Positions 22,431 to 34,717 are shown, numbered from the stretch's first letter. The stretch: DNA of 64,000 nt from Tamarix chinensis (GCA_030549775.1 CM060175.1:35772318-35836317); one strand, 5' to 3'. The notes: generated by a model from the letters alone, not told the origin. Translations and numbers: made by a program.

Positions 22431-23039
22431 TGTTGGAAACATATCCTAGGAATGATTCATGGAGATTATATCAAACATCCTATCTTCAAATCACTTGGGT
22501 GGCCATAATGTCTTACTAGAGGGCATCCTATGACTTGTGGGTCAAAATGGTGTTTTAGTCCCACGATCAATGTTGGGCAAACCCAGAGTTTCAAAAACAT
22601 GAAAAAGGTAGATATAACATAAGTGGAATAATATGTTTGATCAATTCTAGACCTATTAGATGTATTTGATACCAGAACATATATAGTTTTTGCATGTTGC
22701 ATTGGGAAGCTTTTATTTCTTTATGGTTATTTAATCTCTTAGGGTTTTTTACTATATTTGGATTCGATATATCTCTTCAGTGTACATTATTCTTTTGTTC
22801 ATTATCATTAGTATGTTATTAGGGCATGCATCCTTTATTCATTTATTTCACTTAGCCTTGTAACAACCATGCGTAAGATGATGGTCATATCTTTCCAATG
22901 ATTGATGTCGCCATAGCATATCCCACATTTGTTTTGTCACTGTTTTGCATTGTTATCAAAATGAAAAATTTTAATTCTAAAATTTTAAGTTGTAACAAAT
23001 GGGAAAAGGAAGATAAAAAGCTTCAAAATGCATATTTAG
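22431..23039 (+). repeat. C2 3' LTR (start; right end uncertain)
   Basis: TGTTGGAAACATATCCTAGG resembles the start of Angela-type LTRs (TGTTGG...TATGCCCTAGAGG). The right end is not identified: either it lies before 23,040 or solo LTR C is inserted inside it and it continues after 26,935. Confidence 0.5.
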
Positions 23040-23279
23040 TGTGATACCCAAAAATCTTAATTTAAAAATTAATAATAAAATAGGGATTAATAGGTGAGAT
23101 TAATTAAATATAACATTTTTAATAAAATAATGTTATTATAATGGAAGTAATTATGAAAAAAAGAGGGAAATAATGTAGGAATTTGCTAACTAAAATGGAT
23201 TTTAAGGTAATTTAATCAAAAGTTCTAAATTAATGTATAAAAAAATATATAATTATTTATTTTTACTAATTTTATTGTT

Positions 23280-24340
23280 TCCAAAAAATTTTAAAAATTC
23301 CCAAATACCCCAACCACCTTATTTTCCTTTTTTTCTTTTCCCTCTTTTCCTTCCTTTTAATTTTCTTTCTTCCGTTTTCTTATTTTTCTTCTTTTTTCAC
23401 CTGGTGCAGCCGAGCCCTCTCCCCTCCCTCCTCTCTATCTTTCCCCACGTGGCCTAGCACCACCCAATTCTCCCCATTTTCTCCCAACCTTTTTTTCTCA
23501 TTTTTCCTCTTCTGCCCTTATCTTTTACCTCAGCCCCTCCCCAATCATTGGTGTGCATGGCTACTTCATAGCTATGGCTCTTCCACTCCCCTCTACAACT
23601 TTGACACCCCCACCTAACCTCCCTATAGCCCTGCCAAAACCTGCTACCCCCACTGAACCATTGCTTCTATAGGCCTGCATTGGCCTGCCATAGCCGGCTA
23701 GCAACCAGCTGCCCCTCCCACTCCCTTGTCCTCTTCCTCCCTTGTGTTCTTCTACTCCCCACATCTATAAAAATCCCAGCCCTCACCCTTCTTCTTCTTT
23801 GTTTTGCTTTGCCCAAAAAATGTTGAAGCTCTTCTTCGCCACCTCATCACACGTAGCCCCAGCTGCTATCGAAAATTCCACCCTACCTCTTACTTGCATT
23901 ACTCTTTACCAAAAAAGACAACTCTCCGCCCCTAACTCCCCCTGCACTACCCTCCCTACTCATGCAAAGTGGGTAACTCAAGCTGCCCTTTTACACCCTA
24001 TCACCACCCAAAGCCACCTTCTCTGCCACAACCACCACCCCCACTGCCTCCCTCTCTACCAAGAAAATCCTCCTTTACCTCCCCATACCTTACCTCCCCA
24101 TACCCTTCCTTCCCTCTTTCTCCCCCTCCTTATTCCTCCTTTCTTCTCTTCCACCTTCGACTACAACAGTCGCTTGCCATGTGCGCCGCCCCTTTGACAC
24201 GCCACCACCACCATTACAACCCTCCTACTTTAGGAAACCTAGCACCTCAAAATCACCACCTCCCTACCCTAGTTGCCTTGTACTACCATGATTGTGCACT
24301 GCCACCACCCGAGTTGCCACCTCCACCCTTGGTTGTGCTT
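23280..24340 (+). repeat. Pyrimidine-rich tract of LTR C
   Basis: C/T-rich DNA giving overlapping Pro/Ser/His-rich ORFs in several frames and a shadow ORF on minus; no domain recognised. Same relative position as in LTR A. A TATA-like CATCTATAAAAATCCC occurs at about 23,761-23,776, which could be a promoter for a transcript starting near 23,790, in keeping with an LTR; this is an inference. Confidence 0.6.
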
Positions 24341-24366
24341 TAATCCTTGTTGGTACTTAAGTATAA

Positions 24367-24412
24367 GTTGTATAATTGTTATTATTAGTCTTATTACCAT
24401 TATTATTATTAC

Positions 24413-24448
<36 letters not shown>

Positions 24449-24569
24449 TATTATTTCTTCCATTATTATCATTATCATCATTATTACTATTAATCTTATT
24501 ATGGTTATTATTATTATTGTTATTATTATTATTATCATTGATAATACTAATCTTATTATTATTAAGACA

Positions 24570-24604
<35 letters not shown>

Positions 24605-24638
24605 CATTACTATTATTACTCTTTTACTAACAATTATT
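24367..24638 (+). repeat. (ATT)n/(ATC) microsatellite in LTR C
   Basis: About 270 bases of mostly ATT/TTA triplets with some ATC. It produces poly-Leu, poly-Ile ORFs on both strands that are not genes. LTR D has a shorter ATT tract at the equivalent place, just before the conserved module (42,778-42,832). Confidence 0.9.
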
Positions 24639-24713
24639 TAGGGGATAATAAAAGATGTAAGAGGGAAGTTAACATTAGTGTTCGACTCATATAGGTGAAC
24701 CAAATCCTTAACC

Positions 24714-24767
24714 TAAGGAGGCGTATGAGTCATACTCCAAGCTTGGTGTCAATCTAGGTAAGGATGT
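24714..24767 (+). promoter_or_regulatory. Conserved exon-like module of LTR C
   Basis: AAGGAGGCGTATGAGT, then ACTCCAAGCTTGGTGTC, then CTAG and GTAAGGATG (GT at 24,758). It is the counterpart of 12,541-12,600 in A; the CAAGCTTGGTGTC part is closest to D (GCACGGTGTC on minus). Confidence 0.5.
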
Positions 24768-25949
24768 TGTTAAGGATAAATTGTGTGTTATGTGTTCATG
24801 TGTGTTTGGTTATGTGCTTATATCATATTTTGTTTTGTACTAATGCTTGTAGTGTATCCTGCTATACATATAGCTAAGGTAAGTTGTATATGTGTTATGA
24901 CATGCATAATATGGTGATATGACTTGTATTTTGTGTTATGCCCTTATGTATTGTTACCCTTATATGACATGCATGATAGGAGTCCTTAGGTAGTATGATG
25001 TGGTTGTGGGGAGATAAAAGAAATAAAGAAAATGGAGTTATTAGAGGGATGTTAGAAAGGTCTAACTATCCTATAACTTATGGGTGAATAAATAAAAGGA
25101 TAATAGGAATAAAATGAGAGGTTGGAATAAATCTTTCATGGGTAGTGTAATGCTTGCATGGGGTGGTTAGTCTTTGCATGGGGATAACATTTATATTGGA
25201 AAAGGAGTTTTAAGGGTTAAATATGGTGAGGGAAGAGTATTTTGTGTGATTGGAGTCCAGGAGTGAGAATTAGTACGTGGGTTTTTCGAAGTGTGCATAA
25301 GATTTGTAGGAAAAACCCTAAATGGGGAAAGTGTGTTAAAGATAGAGTTCATGGTAAGTGGTTGGAGTGAGGGTTGAGACTAGGAGGTATCTTATCAAGG
25401 GGGGAATGAGCTAAGTGGAAAGGTGGGTAGAGTGTGTGTGATGAGGGGATAGCATAAAGGAAAGGAGAAGTACTAGGTTTGAGGTGGCTAACTAGGATTT
25501 CCATGATCACATGTGAAGGATGGGGAGTAAGGTTGTGATGTTGGGTGTGGATTGAGTGGGGTAATGGTGTTTGAAACAAAGGGGGCATAGGAAACGTATG
25601 ATAAGGAGAGGTTAGGCCATATAAGAAAGATTAGGGTTTCTAAGGGAAACCCTAGAGAACGATTGTGAGTTAAAGCGAAGACATGGAAATGTGGGACTTA
25701 ACCTATGCACATAGAAGTTTGGGTTTTTCATGGTGAGTAGGGGAAAGGTGGGGAAGAAGTCTTAGAGTCCTAGGATGCGTAGAGGTCCGAAGATGTGGAA
25801 TAGGGCTTTTTAGGAGAGAAAATGTGAAAGAGGTGAGAATAGAAAGTTAAGTGAGGCATGCATGTTTAGTAAGAATGTACCTATTGAATAAGACTTAAAT
25901 AAGACACGAACAATTTAAAGTGAAAGATTATTGAACTAGGCCTAGAACA

Positions 25950-26290
25950 ATCCACCAATAATAATAATGGCCTAGTGCAGGGTGCCTTAGAGACCGATCC
26001 ACCTATGAATAATAGTGGCCTCGTGCGTGCTGCCCTGAGTGTTTTTGATCCAACGACTATAATAGTGGGGGATCCCGAGCTTAGTTAACCAAACCTTAAA
26101 TGATACTAAACCACGGGAAAATTAGTAATAACATAGAGTGGAACACCATGAGAGTCGGGGCTAAACCAATCCACAAGCATAATAGTAGCTAGGAGCACTT
26201 TCCCTAGAGACCAATCAACTGACCTATAATAGAGGTTAGTTGCGTTGGGCCTTGGGTGTTTTCGATCCATCAGTTATAATAGTGGTGTTC
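25950..26290 (+). repeat. Hairpin-unit array in LTR C
   Basis: Six degenerate units such as ATCCACCTATGAATAATAGTGG (about 26,000) and ATCCATCAGTTATAATAGTGG (about 26,264), each followed by a GC-richer tail. Same unit type and relative position as in A and B. Confidence 0.6.
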
Positions 26291-26935
26291 TTGTACTTAC
26301 ATGGATCTAAACTAAGATTTGTGTGAAACTAGAATTAATAGCCTGAGATCTAATGCTTATGATTAGCTAGATTGATTCAATGCATGTATTATCTTCCATT
26401 TATGTTGTATGGTCTTAACCATATGGTTACCTTACTCAGTACATAGCGTACAAACACTCGTTTCTTGGGTGCTACTCATTCCCATAAGTAATGGACCCTC
26501 CTATGTTTATGCAGGTAGGATATGTTGCATGAGATGACATTAATGCCAATGATTCATTAGGTGGGACTGAGTTATGGCTTATTGGACTCGTCTTCGGGTC
26601 TAAGAGAGTGTTGTCTAAACTCACTTTATGTTGGTTTTTAACTATTGTATTGATATTTTTATTTCCCCTATAAGGGCACTGTTATTGTAATCATTTTCTA
26701 TTCTTATATTGACTCTTACTTTGTGCAATTTGTTTTATTTATGAAATGTTAGAAATATTGTGGTTTTATTCTTCTACTTGAATTAATATATTTTAGAATT
26801 TTATAGCCTTGTGGTAGGTATGATATTAGCAAGGGGTCAATCTTCTATTGATGATAACGGTAGCACTCCTATTTTAGTGTATAGTTTTCTATACAAAAAA
26901 AAAGTAACTATGAAATTTGGGAGTGTTACACTTAG

Positions 26936-28690
26936 ATGAAGCATTAAATGCATAGAACACAACAAAATAATAATTGAGGAATAACACATAATGATTTAGT
27001 CAAGATAGAGGATCTAGTTAGCAAACAGAATATACATGCCATAAATTGAAGAACACACATGTTGGTTAATATGGGTAAAAGAAAGGGGCAAAGAAATAAT
27101 AATAAGCTCAATCTCAAAAGGTTAATAAAACAAAACAAAAACAAGAAGGAAAGGATGGCGCACTAGAGAGATTGAAAAGCTGAAATTTGGAGAAAAAAAT
27201 TGACTTTTAGGTTTGATGTATAGTGTTATTTTATGTGAGGTTTGAAAGTGGAACATGTGATGTGGAGAAAAAATAAAGTGAGATATGATATAAAGGAGTG
27301 TGGGTTTCTTTTTTGTTTGTATTTAGCCTCATTTGAGTTCTATGGTTAGCCGTCTAATAAAGAAATTTGGTTATAATTGAATGTGTAAGAAAAATGTCAA
27401 AAAAAATATAATTATAGTACTTTTGTATACTTTTCGTTTGATAAATGGTAAATAAGTTTTTCTTTCAATTTATTTTGAATAATGATATTATAAGAAAGTC
27501 CAATACTATTCACATATTAGCAAGAAAATTTATGGCATGGTTTAGAATAATATAAGGAAACAAACTATATAGAAATATTAGATCTTTGAGTTGGTTTGAA
27601 CCTTAAGAGATGGAAAAGGAGCATAAAAAGAAAACTAGATAACTTGAGGAAATATATATTTTTCCAAAAATATAAAAAAAGAATAATAGGGGGTCAAATT
27701 TTCTGGATTTATACAAATTATTTTTAGAAAAATTAATATATAAAGATCTTTGTCACATAATTTGTTTGAATACATTTATATTTTAAGAGGTAAATATACT
27801 AAACTCATCTATTTATGTCATCAAGTTTTTTAATGATTCAATAAAATTGGATGGAGAATGAAGGAAAGGAATGTATATTTTTATGTTAAAATAAAAATTC
27901 AAGCTAGTGGAAAAACGTTGAAAGCATAAAAATAAGAACAATCATAATAAAATTATATTTTCCTTAGATGAAATAAATGATCTATAAAAAGTTTGAAATC
28001 ACAACAAATGGAATGTTAATCGATAATAGAATTTAGAAATGTGCTATGGTCCTGAATATGTAAGGTATTTAGGGTTTTAAGGTGCAAGGTATTATAGGGT
28101 TTGTGTGTGTGTGTGTGTTTGAGAGAGAGAGATAGTTATATACAGTGAAAGAGAGTTTTTAATAGGATATTATTTATATTTATTCTATTAGATAGTCCAT
28201 TTGTTTAAATTTTTATTGATTAAATTAGATTTTGATATGAAAAAAGCCATATTGGATTTGATTTTTATTATTAAGGTTAGATAAATTTGTATATTGAATA
28301 TGTTCATTAGATATGGGTCATGTGACAACCCTACAAATATGTATCAAGCTGCAACCAATTTGGACTATTACTACATTATTTTGATGATTTGGAAGTTTTT
28401 CATATACCTTAAATTGATGAACAATTTCATTACTTTGCTGATAAAATCTACATAATTACATAATGAGAAGGATAAAAAAAATTAGTTTGCATTAAGGTCA
28501 TTTTCACATATGGTCCATCAAGTCGAATATGGAATATATGCAAAGTAGATATCTTTCACTTAAATATAGAATATGATGCATAATTCAATTTTTTTTCTTT
28601 ATAAAAAATAATACAATTTATTCTATATACATTTCAATACATAAAATTTTACTTAATATACGTTACATTACATCCAAAGTAGAATAATAT
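26936..28690 (+). other. Unclassified AT-rich sequence
   Basis: About 1.75 kb with no ORF matching a family, no LTR ends and no TIRs that I can see. A GT then GA microsatellite lies at 28,101-28,133. It may include the rest of the C2 3' LTR at its left and host DNA at its right, but I could not show either. Confidence 0.4.
28101..28133 (+). repeat. (GT)n(GA)n microsatellite
   Basis: About nine GT units, then TTT and six GA units. Simple sequence repeat in unclassified DNA. Confidence 0.9.
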
Positions 28691-29139
28691 TCTTCAACTC
28701 TCTTACTACAAAATTTAATTTTAGGAAAAATAGGTATAGAGAATATTAGGTGCCACCTCTAAATCCAATACCGAGAGGAGTATGATGAACACCTAAGTCA
28801 TGTTAATCATATATCCAAAACAACTCGGACACAAAAATCAAGTTTGGTCAGCAATTAATCTAAGATTGATACAAAACCAATAACAATCAAAATAAAGTAT
28901 AAAAGAGAGCAAGATTTATAATATACGAAAATGTCACTAAATTTGAGGCAAAATAGTGATAATAAGAATAGCAAGACTATCGAACCGAGGGTAGTGCATG
29001 TAGGAAAATGCAAATAAAATATTAACCTAAATATAAACAACAAAAGGGTGGTGCATTTGGGCAACTATCGAACCAACATATTAAAAAAATTCCAAATGCC
29101 ATAGTACAAGGATTACTTCCATTTTAATTATTCAAGAGA
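28691..29139. other. Unclassified, possibly the left part of H3
   Basis: No coding signal. It lies next to a recognisable H3 piece and has the same base composition, but I found no block I could align with confidence to H1 or H2. Confidence 0.3.
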
Positions 29140-30950
29140 GTTAATACCCACCCGAGGATACTAAGATACTTTATTCATATTGGCACATGAAGGTACCACA
29201 ATTGTAATACCCCATAAGTTTTAAACCTTTTAATTTATTTGTTATGATAATTATTTAAATCTTTATACTGATGTAATATCTTATATTTGATATTGTAATT
29301 GTGTTATTTATTAAATTTTATTCATTTTAATGTTAAGAAAAAAAATTTCTTTTCAGGTACAAAAGTCTTAAGAAAAAATAACCAGTTATTTTAGAATGCT
29401 TTTGGTAACCAAAAAGATATTACTTTTAGGAAATGGTTATTTCCATCAGATAATATTTTGAAAGTAATATAAATATTATTGTTTTAGTAGTTGTACTTTT
29501 CTAATACCCTAAAATTTTGCTAAACATAATCCTTTATCATTAATAAACTAATCAAATTCTACTATCGTGATAATCTTATTTTAGATATACCCAAATTTCT
29601 TAATTCTAAAATCTTAACATAATCCTAATTTTTGACCCAAATAAATTACTTTTCGTTACTTGATCTTATTTTCAATAAATTTTATCACTAATCCTACCTA
29701 TATTAGCTAATAAAAAAATTATCTAAAACTAACATTAAACCTTTTTCTCTCTTTCCTCTTTTTTCTCCTTTTTCCTTTTCCTTTCTCCTTTCGCCTCCTT
29801 TAGCTGTAATACTAGACTTACCCACTTGCATCCCATAACTATTACTCTCACCCTCTACTACAATCATCGTCATCATCATTCATCACCATCTCTAGTGCGT
29901 TGTAGCCACCGGCTACATGCACACCTTCACCCTACCATTTATTTCTCACCAAACACAAACACAACCATCATCAACCCAGCAACCATCATTGCCATCCTCA
30001 TGATATTACTTTGCCACTTTTCACCGAACACTGCACCCTCTCTTGCCCCTATGCTACTACTATCATAACCCTCTACACCATCTCCCCCTACATCATCCTT
30101 TTCTCACACCACCATACATGCATATAGATACAACTCATCACTTTCCTTCTCTCTTATTTGTTTCTTGCCATTTAATTTTCCAAAACCCCTGTAAAAAACC
30201 ACCTGATTGAGCCCCTATATTTTCTTTCTTATCATTTTTCTTCTTTCTTCCTCCACCTTCTTCCTATTTCCCTACTATATTTCATCTACACACCACCTCC
30301 ATCACCACCATACACCACTAAAAAAAACAAGCATCACCCAAATCCTAGTGGACTGACTATTAAGGCCACCCTATAACTCCCCTTCATCATCGCCGACCAT
30401 TGCCGTCAACCACTATTGTTTTTCGCTCTTCTTTCCTCATAGTCGTTTCATTTTTGAGACGCATATCTCAAGTATGACCTTATGCATGGTCATGCACTAC
30501 TAAATTTCCTCACTGCATGCCCTTGCAAACCCACATGTTTTTCCCATGCACCCTCACATGGCTTATGCACCACCTTCACATGCCCATGCACACATGCTTG
30601 TTATTTTTCCTTTGCAATCAGTTGTCAAGCATGATTGTGCCACTTTGCACAGCCTACACATGCACTATCCTAGCTTATGGCTTAGGTATGCACCACCTAC
30701 TGCACCCCCTCCCACCTCCCCATTTTGGTCGTGCAACCTCTTTTTCACCCAAACCTTATCCAAAAACAGTAAAAATTTCACCATAGAATTCGCATACATT
30801 CCACCACACTTCCATGCAACTCAAGATTTCCTTTTAATTCTGTTGTTCCCATTTTACCCTCCTTTACCTTAAGTATTTCCTCGGTTATAATCTTCGAGCC
30901 TAGCTATTTATTATATTATATTTTTATAGGTGATATTTTTATGATCTCAA

Positions 30951-31005
30951 AGGAGGAGGCATAGGATTATGTGCATAGAGCCTAATGTCTTTGTTAGTAA
31001 GGATA
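30951..31005 (+). promoter_or_regulatory. Conserved exon-like module of LTR B
   Basis: AGGAGGAGGCATAGGATT, then ATGTGCATAGAGCC, then TTGTTAGTAAGGATAC. TTTTTATAG at about 30,921-30,929 precedes it as a possible acceptor. The donor reads TTA GTAAGG as in LTR A. Confidence 0.5.
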
Positions 31006-31426
31006 CACATTTTATCTTGTCCTTTATATATGTGTGTATGTTCCTTTATTTGGCATAAGATATGATTAGGGTTATATTTTGATATGATATCTTGAGTAAT
31101 GAGATTTAGATGTATGCTTTTGGTATAATGTTGGATATAGTATCTATGCAAATAATTGAGGATTATGTTGTGAACGGATATTTTATATATATATTTATTG
31201 GTATTGAGATTATGAGACCTTGGGATAATATAGCTTTTTAACTACCTAAGGGTATTATGGTCATTTAAGGATAATTATGTGGTCCTAACTATGTTATTAA
31301 ATTTATATCTTGTAAATAACATGTGTCTCGCATGATTATCTTGAATACACAATAAACTCTAACAAGATATTAATCATTTAAAGAAAAAGATCATGCGAGT
31401 TGGGATGAGGTGTTTATATAGGTCTA

Positions 31427-31850
31427 TTCCATCGAATAACAATAGTGGCTCAGGTGTCTTATCCTTGAGAGGTGCATCGGCCCATTTAAGGTTTGGTTAA
31501 CAATAGTGGCTTAGGTGATTAATAATAGTGGGGCCCTATACTGAACTTGAATAAATATATAATTAAGAAATAAAGTAGTAATGAAAATGATACTAATCAT
31601 TTACTATAAAGACTATGTAAGTCATGACAGAGGTATTGAGTCCATTCCATTGGATAAATAATGCTGGCTCAAATGTCTTTTCCTTGAGAGGTGCTTCAGA
31701 CCTTTCCACTTGTTTAAGAATAGTAGCTAATGAGCATTTTTACTCTAAGACGTATTTAGTTTTTCCTACCTAATAATAATAGTGGCTCAGGTGTCTTGTC
31801 CCTAATAAGTGCTTCAAAATTTTCCACCGATTTAAAAATTGAGGGGTTCC
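31427..31850 (+). repeat. Hairpin-unit array in LTR B
   Basis: Six to seven degenerate units, e.g. TTCCATCGAATAACAATAGT followed by GGCTCAGG (31,427) and ACCTAATAATAATAGTGG (about 31,773). Same unit and tail (GGCTC(A/G)GG) as in LTR A. Confidence 0.6.
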
Positions 31851-33114
31851 TAAACTCAACATAAATAAAATATTAGAATATGTTATAATTATATAGCGAC
31901 ACTTGAAATTATTATTTATTTGGCATGCTTTTCTTTTATCATACTTTTGCTTATTTTTTTATTTGAATTCATGTATTATTATATCTAATCCTACTTGAAA
32001 TTTATTATTATCATACTTAGTATGTATCATATTGATTATCTGTTTCATGGGTGTTACTCATTCCAAATGCATTTATGCAAGTTAAGGCTAACCCATCGGA
32101 CAAGTTCACAAATTTGGATGAGTAATATGTAGAAGAGTGACTTTGGTATTAGGTTTATGGGGGTAGAGTCATGTAATCCAGTTGATGTATTTACCCACAT
32201 ACCTTTTTGGGATTTTTGATCTATGGTATCCCTTAGTTTTTATTTTGTTATTACAATTCAATGTTAACCTCAAAACTCGTACTATATTTGTAAATATTGT
32301 TCCATTTTAATTCCCTTATTTTTTAAGAATGGTTTTAGGCTTGTGATTGATATAACGATGTTTGGAAAAACTAGACTTATGTCAATTACGAGAGTAATAC
32401 CCATTATTTTGCTTATATTATTGTGTTGTAAAATGACATTTTTTAGTTCTAAAAATCGGGGTGTTATAACTTTTGGTACAATTTAAAAAGTTTTTTAAAC
32501 CCTTATTTTTCATAAAATATAAAAAGGGTAAAATAAGAATTCTTTAAACAAATATTTTTTAGAAAAACATAGAGTAAGTTATTAAAATAATAAGGTACCT
32601 AACTTAAGAGTGGCATACGATGCTATGTTATTTATATTTAAAATAAATTTTTTTCATTAATTAGTTAGTGAGATTAACTTATTGATTTGAAAGTTCTTTT
32701 ATATATTCATATACTTAAATCTTTTATTAGTCTAGCAGTTAGTTAAAATATTTTGGAGATAGGCACATTTTTTTGTTATATATAATAAAATTTATCTTTT
32801 TATTTATTACTTAGTATCTTTAATTAATATTTACTAATTATATCAAATGATATTATATGACTTATCTTTATTTATCTTATTTTTCCTAATTCTAAGATAA
32901 ACATACCAATATTTAGTAATTTAGCCATAACTTTTTCATTTGATAATGAAGTTGAAATATTATTCTTTAGTTAGAACGTTATCTTCAATATAAACAATGT
33001 TTTAATTTTGAGTTTTTTTATTTTATAAATTTAACTTATTGAAAAATATCAATTAATGTTGGAGATAATTTACTTAATTGTGTGAATTTATTATATCTCT
33101 CTATTCTAATAGCC

Positions 33115-33122
33115 TATATAAG
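33115..33122 (+). promoter_or_regulatory. TATA box of LTR N
   Basis: TATATAAG in the context AGCCTATATAAGTCTATACC, followed by a pyrimidine-rich segment near 33,180-33,240. A plausible Pol II core promoter marking the U3/R border of this LTR. Confidence 0.5.
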
Positions 33123-34517
33123 TCTATACCAAATGCTAATAGCAAAACCTACATTTTTATTTATCTTTGTTGTAGTCGCTTATGTTCTACATCTCCCACA
33201 ATTTTTCTTCATATCTTCAACCAATTAATCAAGATCTTTGATTGATTCATCAAACTATTAAGCTATCTTCAAGGTTATAGATCAAGATAAAAAATTTTAC
33301 CTTCTTGTTCTTTCTTTGAGTGTAAGGATTAGTTATTCTTCAAGAGCATGAAATCCTAGGGCAATTTTGGTTTCATAGGATAATTCATTATACTTGAAGA
33401 TCTTATATTCTATTTCTAAGGATTTTACATTCAATAAAACTATTTTATTGAACTTATAAAGATATATTCTATATGTGTGGAATATGATGTCTATAAAGTA
33501 TGGATTTTTATTTATTATATAATTTTTTACCTTCTTGTAACTATATTTTATGCATCATGATATGTAATATGATTAGCCTAAGAAAATATGATTTTATGTT
33601 AAATTCATTGTAGATTTGATTTGGCTCCAAGTTTGCATTGTTTACAAAAACACATAGAATTAAAAAATTAGAGTTTACCCATAATATTATATATTAAATC
33701 AAAGCCATGGAAGTTTAGTTTTCATAAAAATTATCATTTATTTATTTTAATATATTTATGAAAAAGATATGGGGTTATAATAACGATTGGTCAAATGCGA
33801 AAAAATTAGTAAAACATATAAAATTGAAGTTTTTATAAGTCATATTGATTTTGACCAATGCTTGAGTTTTTGTGATCATGTTAATAATAAATATAAGCAT
33901 TGTACCTACTTTTACATATCTTGATCTTTTAATATACGTGTAGTTTAAATATTTTTGTCAAATATTTTTGTTGGATTTTGAAATCTTGTTATTCTTGTTG
34001 GAACTTTTTTATTTTTTGATAGTAACCTTTTTTGGAGAGTTTTCTATTTGTAAAGTTTCCATTTTTAAAAAGTTGATAATAAAAGAAAGAGATTGAATGA
34101 AGAATATTTTCTTGTGTGCATTATGTGACTACCTTAATTAGACAATAATCAGATGTTTTATATATTTCCATTTGGTTTTTTTATATGATGTGATATATAT
34201 ATAGGGAAGGGATCTGGTACAAACTTATATTAAAATACATATGCAGGAATAATTCTTGGCCGTTTGATTTAAACAACGAACGGTTGTGATTTGAATTTTA
34301 GTTAATTAATAGATAAGAGAATGCGGTGGCAATATTTTAATAAAATAGAATATCAAGGGTCACGGTTACAAAAGAAATGTTACGAACAAGTTTTTATTTA
34401 TAAGATGGTTCTCCTAGTTTTACTTTTTTCATGATTTGAGTAAAAGGCACAGGTTTCAAGTGATAGATCTCAGCTAGCAACACCGACATTAGTCTACGTA
34501 AGTATTGCCAAAACCAT

Positions 34518-34546
34518 TTCTCTCTCTCTCTCTCTCTCTCTCTCTA
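34518..34546 (+). repeat. (TC)n microsatellite, 5'-UTR-like
   Basis: About thirteen TC units, 37 bases upstream of the ATG at 34,583. CT repeats are common in plant 5' UTRs, consistent with a captured gene start. Confidence 0.85.
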
Positions 34547-34582
34547 TTTTTCTTCTAGTTCTATCTCTCCCCAAGTTCGACC

Positions 34583-34717
34583 ATGGTTGCTACTTGTACT
34601 TCCTTGCTGCTGCTGTTGTCCATTAGCAGCGCCGTTTGGTTGTTGTCGGAAGGCGGCGACACTTATAATGTCGATGCCGGACATCCAAAGTTAAAGGCGG
34701 GAATATCTCAGAGGTAG
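34583..34717 (+). pseudogene. Captured first-exon fragment with predicted signal peptide (44 aa)
   Basis: ATG in a good plant context (GACCATGGTT). The frame encodes MVATCTSLLLLLSISSAVWL then LSEGGDTYNVDAGHPKLKAG then ISQR: a short N-terminus, a hydrophobic Leu/Ile/Ser core of about 15 residues, and small residues suited to signal-peptidase cleavage. The exon is far more GC-rich than its surroundings. An in-frame TAG occurs at 34,715, but CAGAG|GTAGAAG at 34,713/34,714 looks like an exon end with a 5' splice donor, so the stop is probably intronic. I do not recognise the protein; TYNV after a signal peptide also occurs in polygalacturonases, but the expected FGAKxDG does not follow. It is inside the TIR element and too short for the ORF list. 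Confidence 0.5.

Larger units (their letters stand above)
1..23039 (+). mobile_element. Outer Ty1/copia retrotransposon relic (C2), split into three pieces
   Basis: Three plus-strand segments read as successive parts of one Ty1/copia polyprotein: gag/protease (1-919), GAG-pre-integrase to the start of RT (7,698-9,447), and the rest of RT, RNase H, spacer, PPT and start of the 3' LTR (20,414 to about 23,039). The reading stops at a protease-linker position at 919 and resumes at the matching position after 7,697. It stops again just before the conserved RT motif MDVK at 9,447 and resumes there at 20,414. The 5' LTR lies off the left edge. The PPT/LTR start resembles the Angela/Tork group (lineage is an inference). 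Every segment carries stops and frameshifts, so the element is dead. Confidence 0.85.
23040..26930 (+). mobile_element. Solo gypsy LTR C (3,891 bp)
   Basis: Starts TGTGATACCCAA, ends GGGAGTGTTACA, flanked by TTTAG (23,035-23,039) and CTTAG (26,931-26,935), a 4-of-5 TSD. The first 300 bp match LTR I at 63,276. Family features in order: pyrimidine tract (about 23,280-24,340), a long ATT/ATC microsatellite (24,367-24,638), the GGAGGCGTATGAGT...GTAAGGAT module (24,714-24,767), and the ATAGTGG array (25,950-26,290). No internal domain on either side. Confidence 0.85.
29500..32468 (+). mobile_element. Solo gypsy LTR B (2,969 bp), nested in LTR N
   Basis: Starts TCTAATACCCTA (TG decayed to TC), ends CGGGGTGTTATA, flanked by a perfect TSD ACTTT (29,495-29,499 and 32,469-32,473). 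Start and end blocks match LTR A (TAATACCC.AAAATTTGCT; CTTGTGATTGAT then ATGTCAATTACGA near the end). It contains the pyrimidine tract (about 29,740-30,860), the module (30,951-31,005) and the ATAGTGG array (31,427-31,850). ORFs at 29,826-30,872 are tract artefacts. Confidence 0.9.

Noticed and set aside
23742..24343. 151- and 124-codon ORFs in LTR C
   Set aside because: Same pyrimidine-tract artefact; overlapping frames and no similarity between copies.
24269..24641. Poly-Ile and poly-Leu ORFs on both strands
   Set aside because: Direct translation of an ATT/ATC microsatellite.
29826..30872. Three plus-strand ORFs in LTR B
   Set aside because: Pyrimidine tract; GCATG-rich repeats give Cys/His/Met runs but no zinc-finger spacing.
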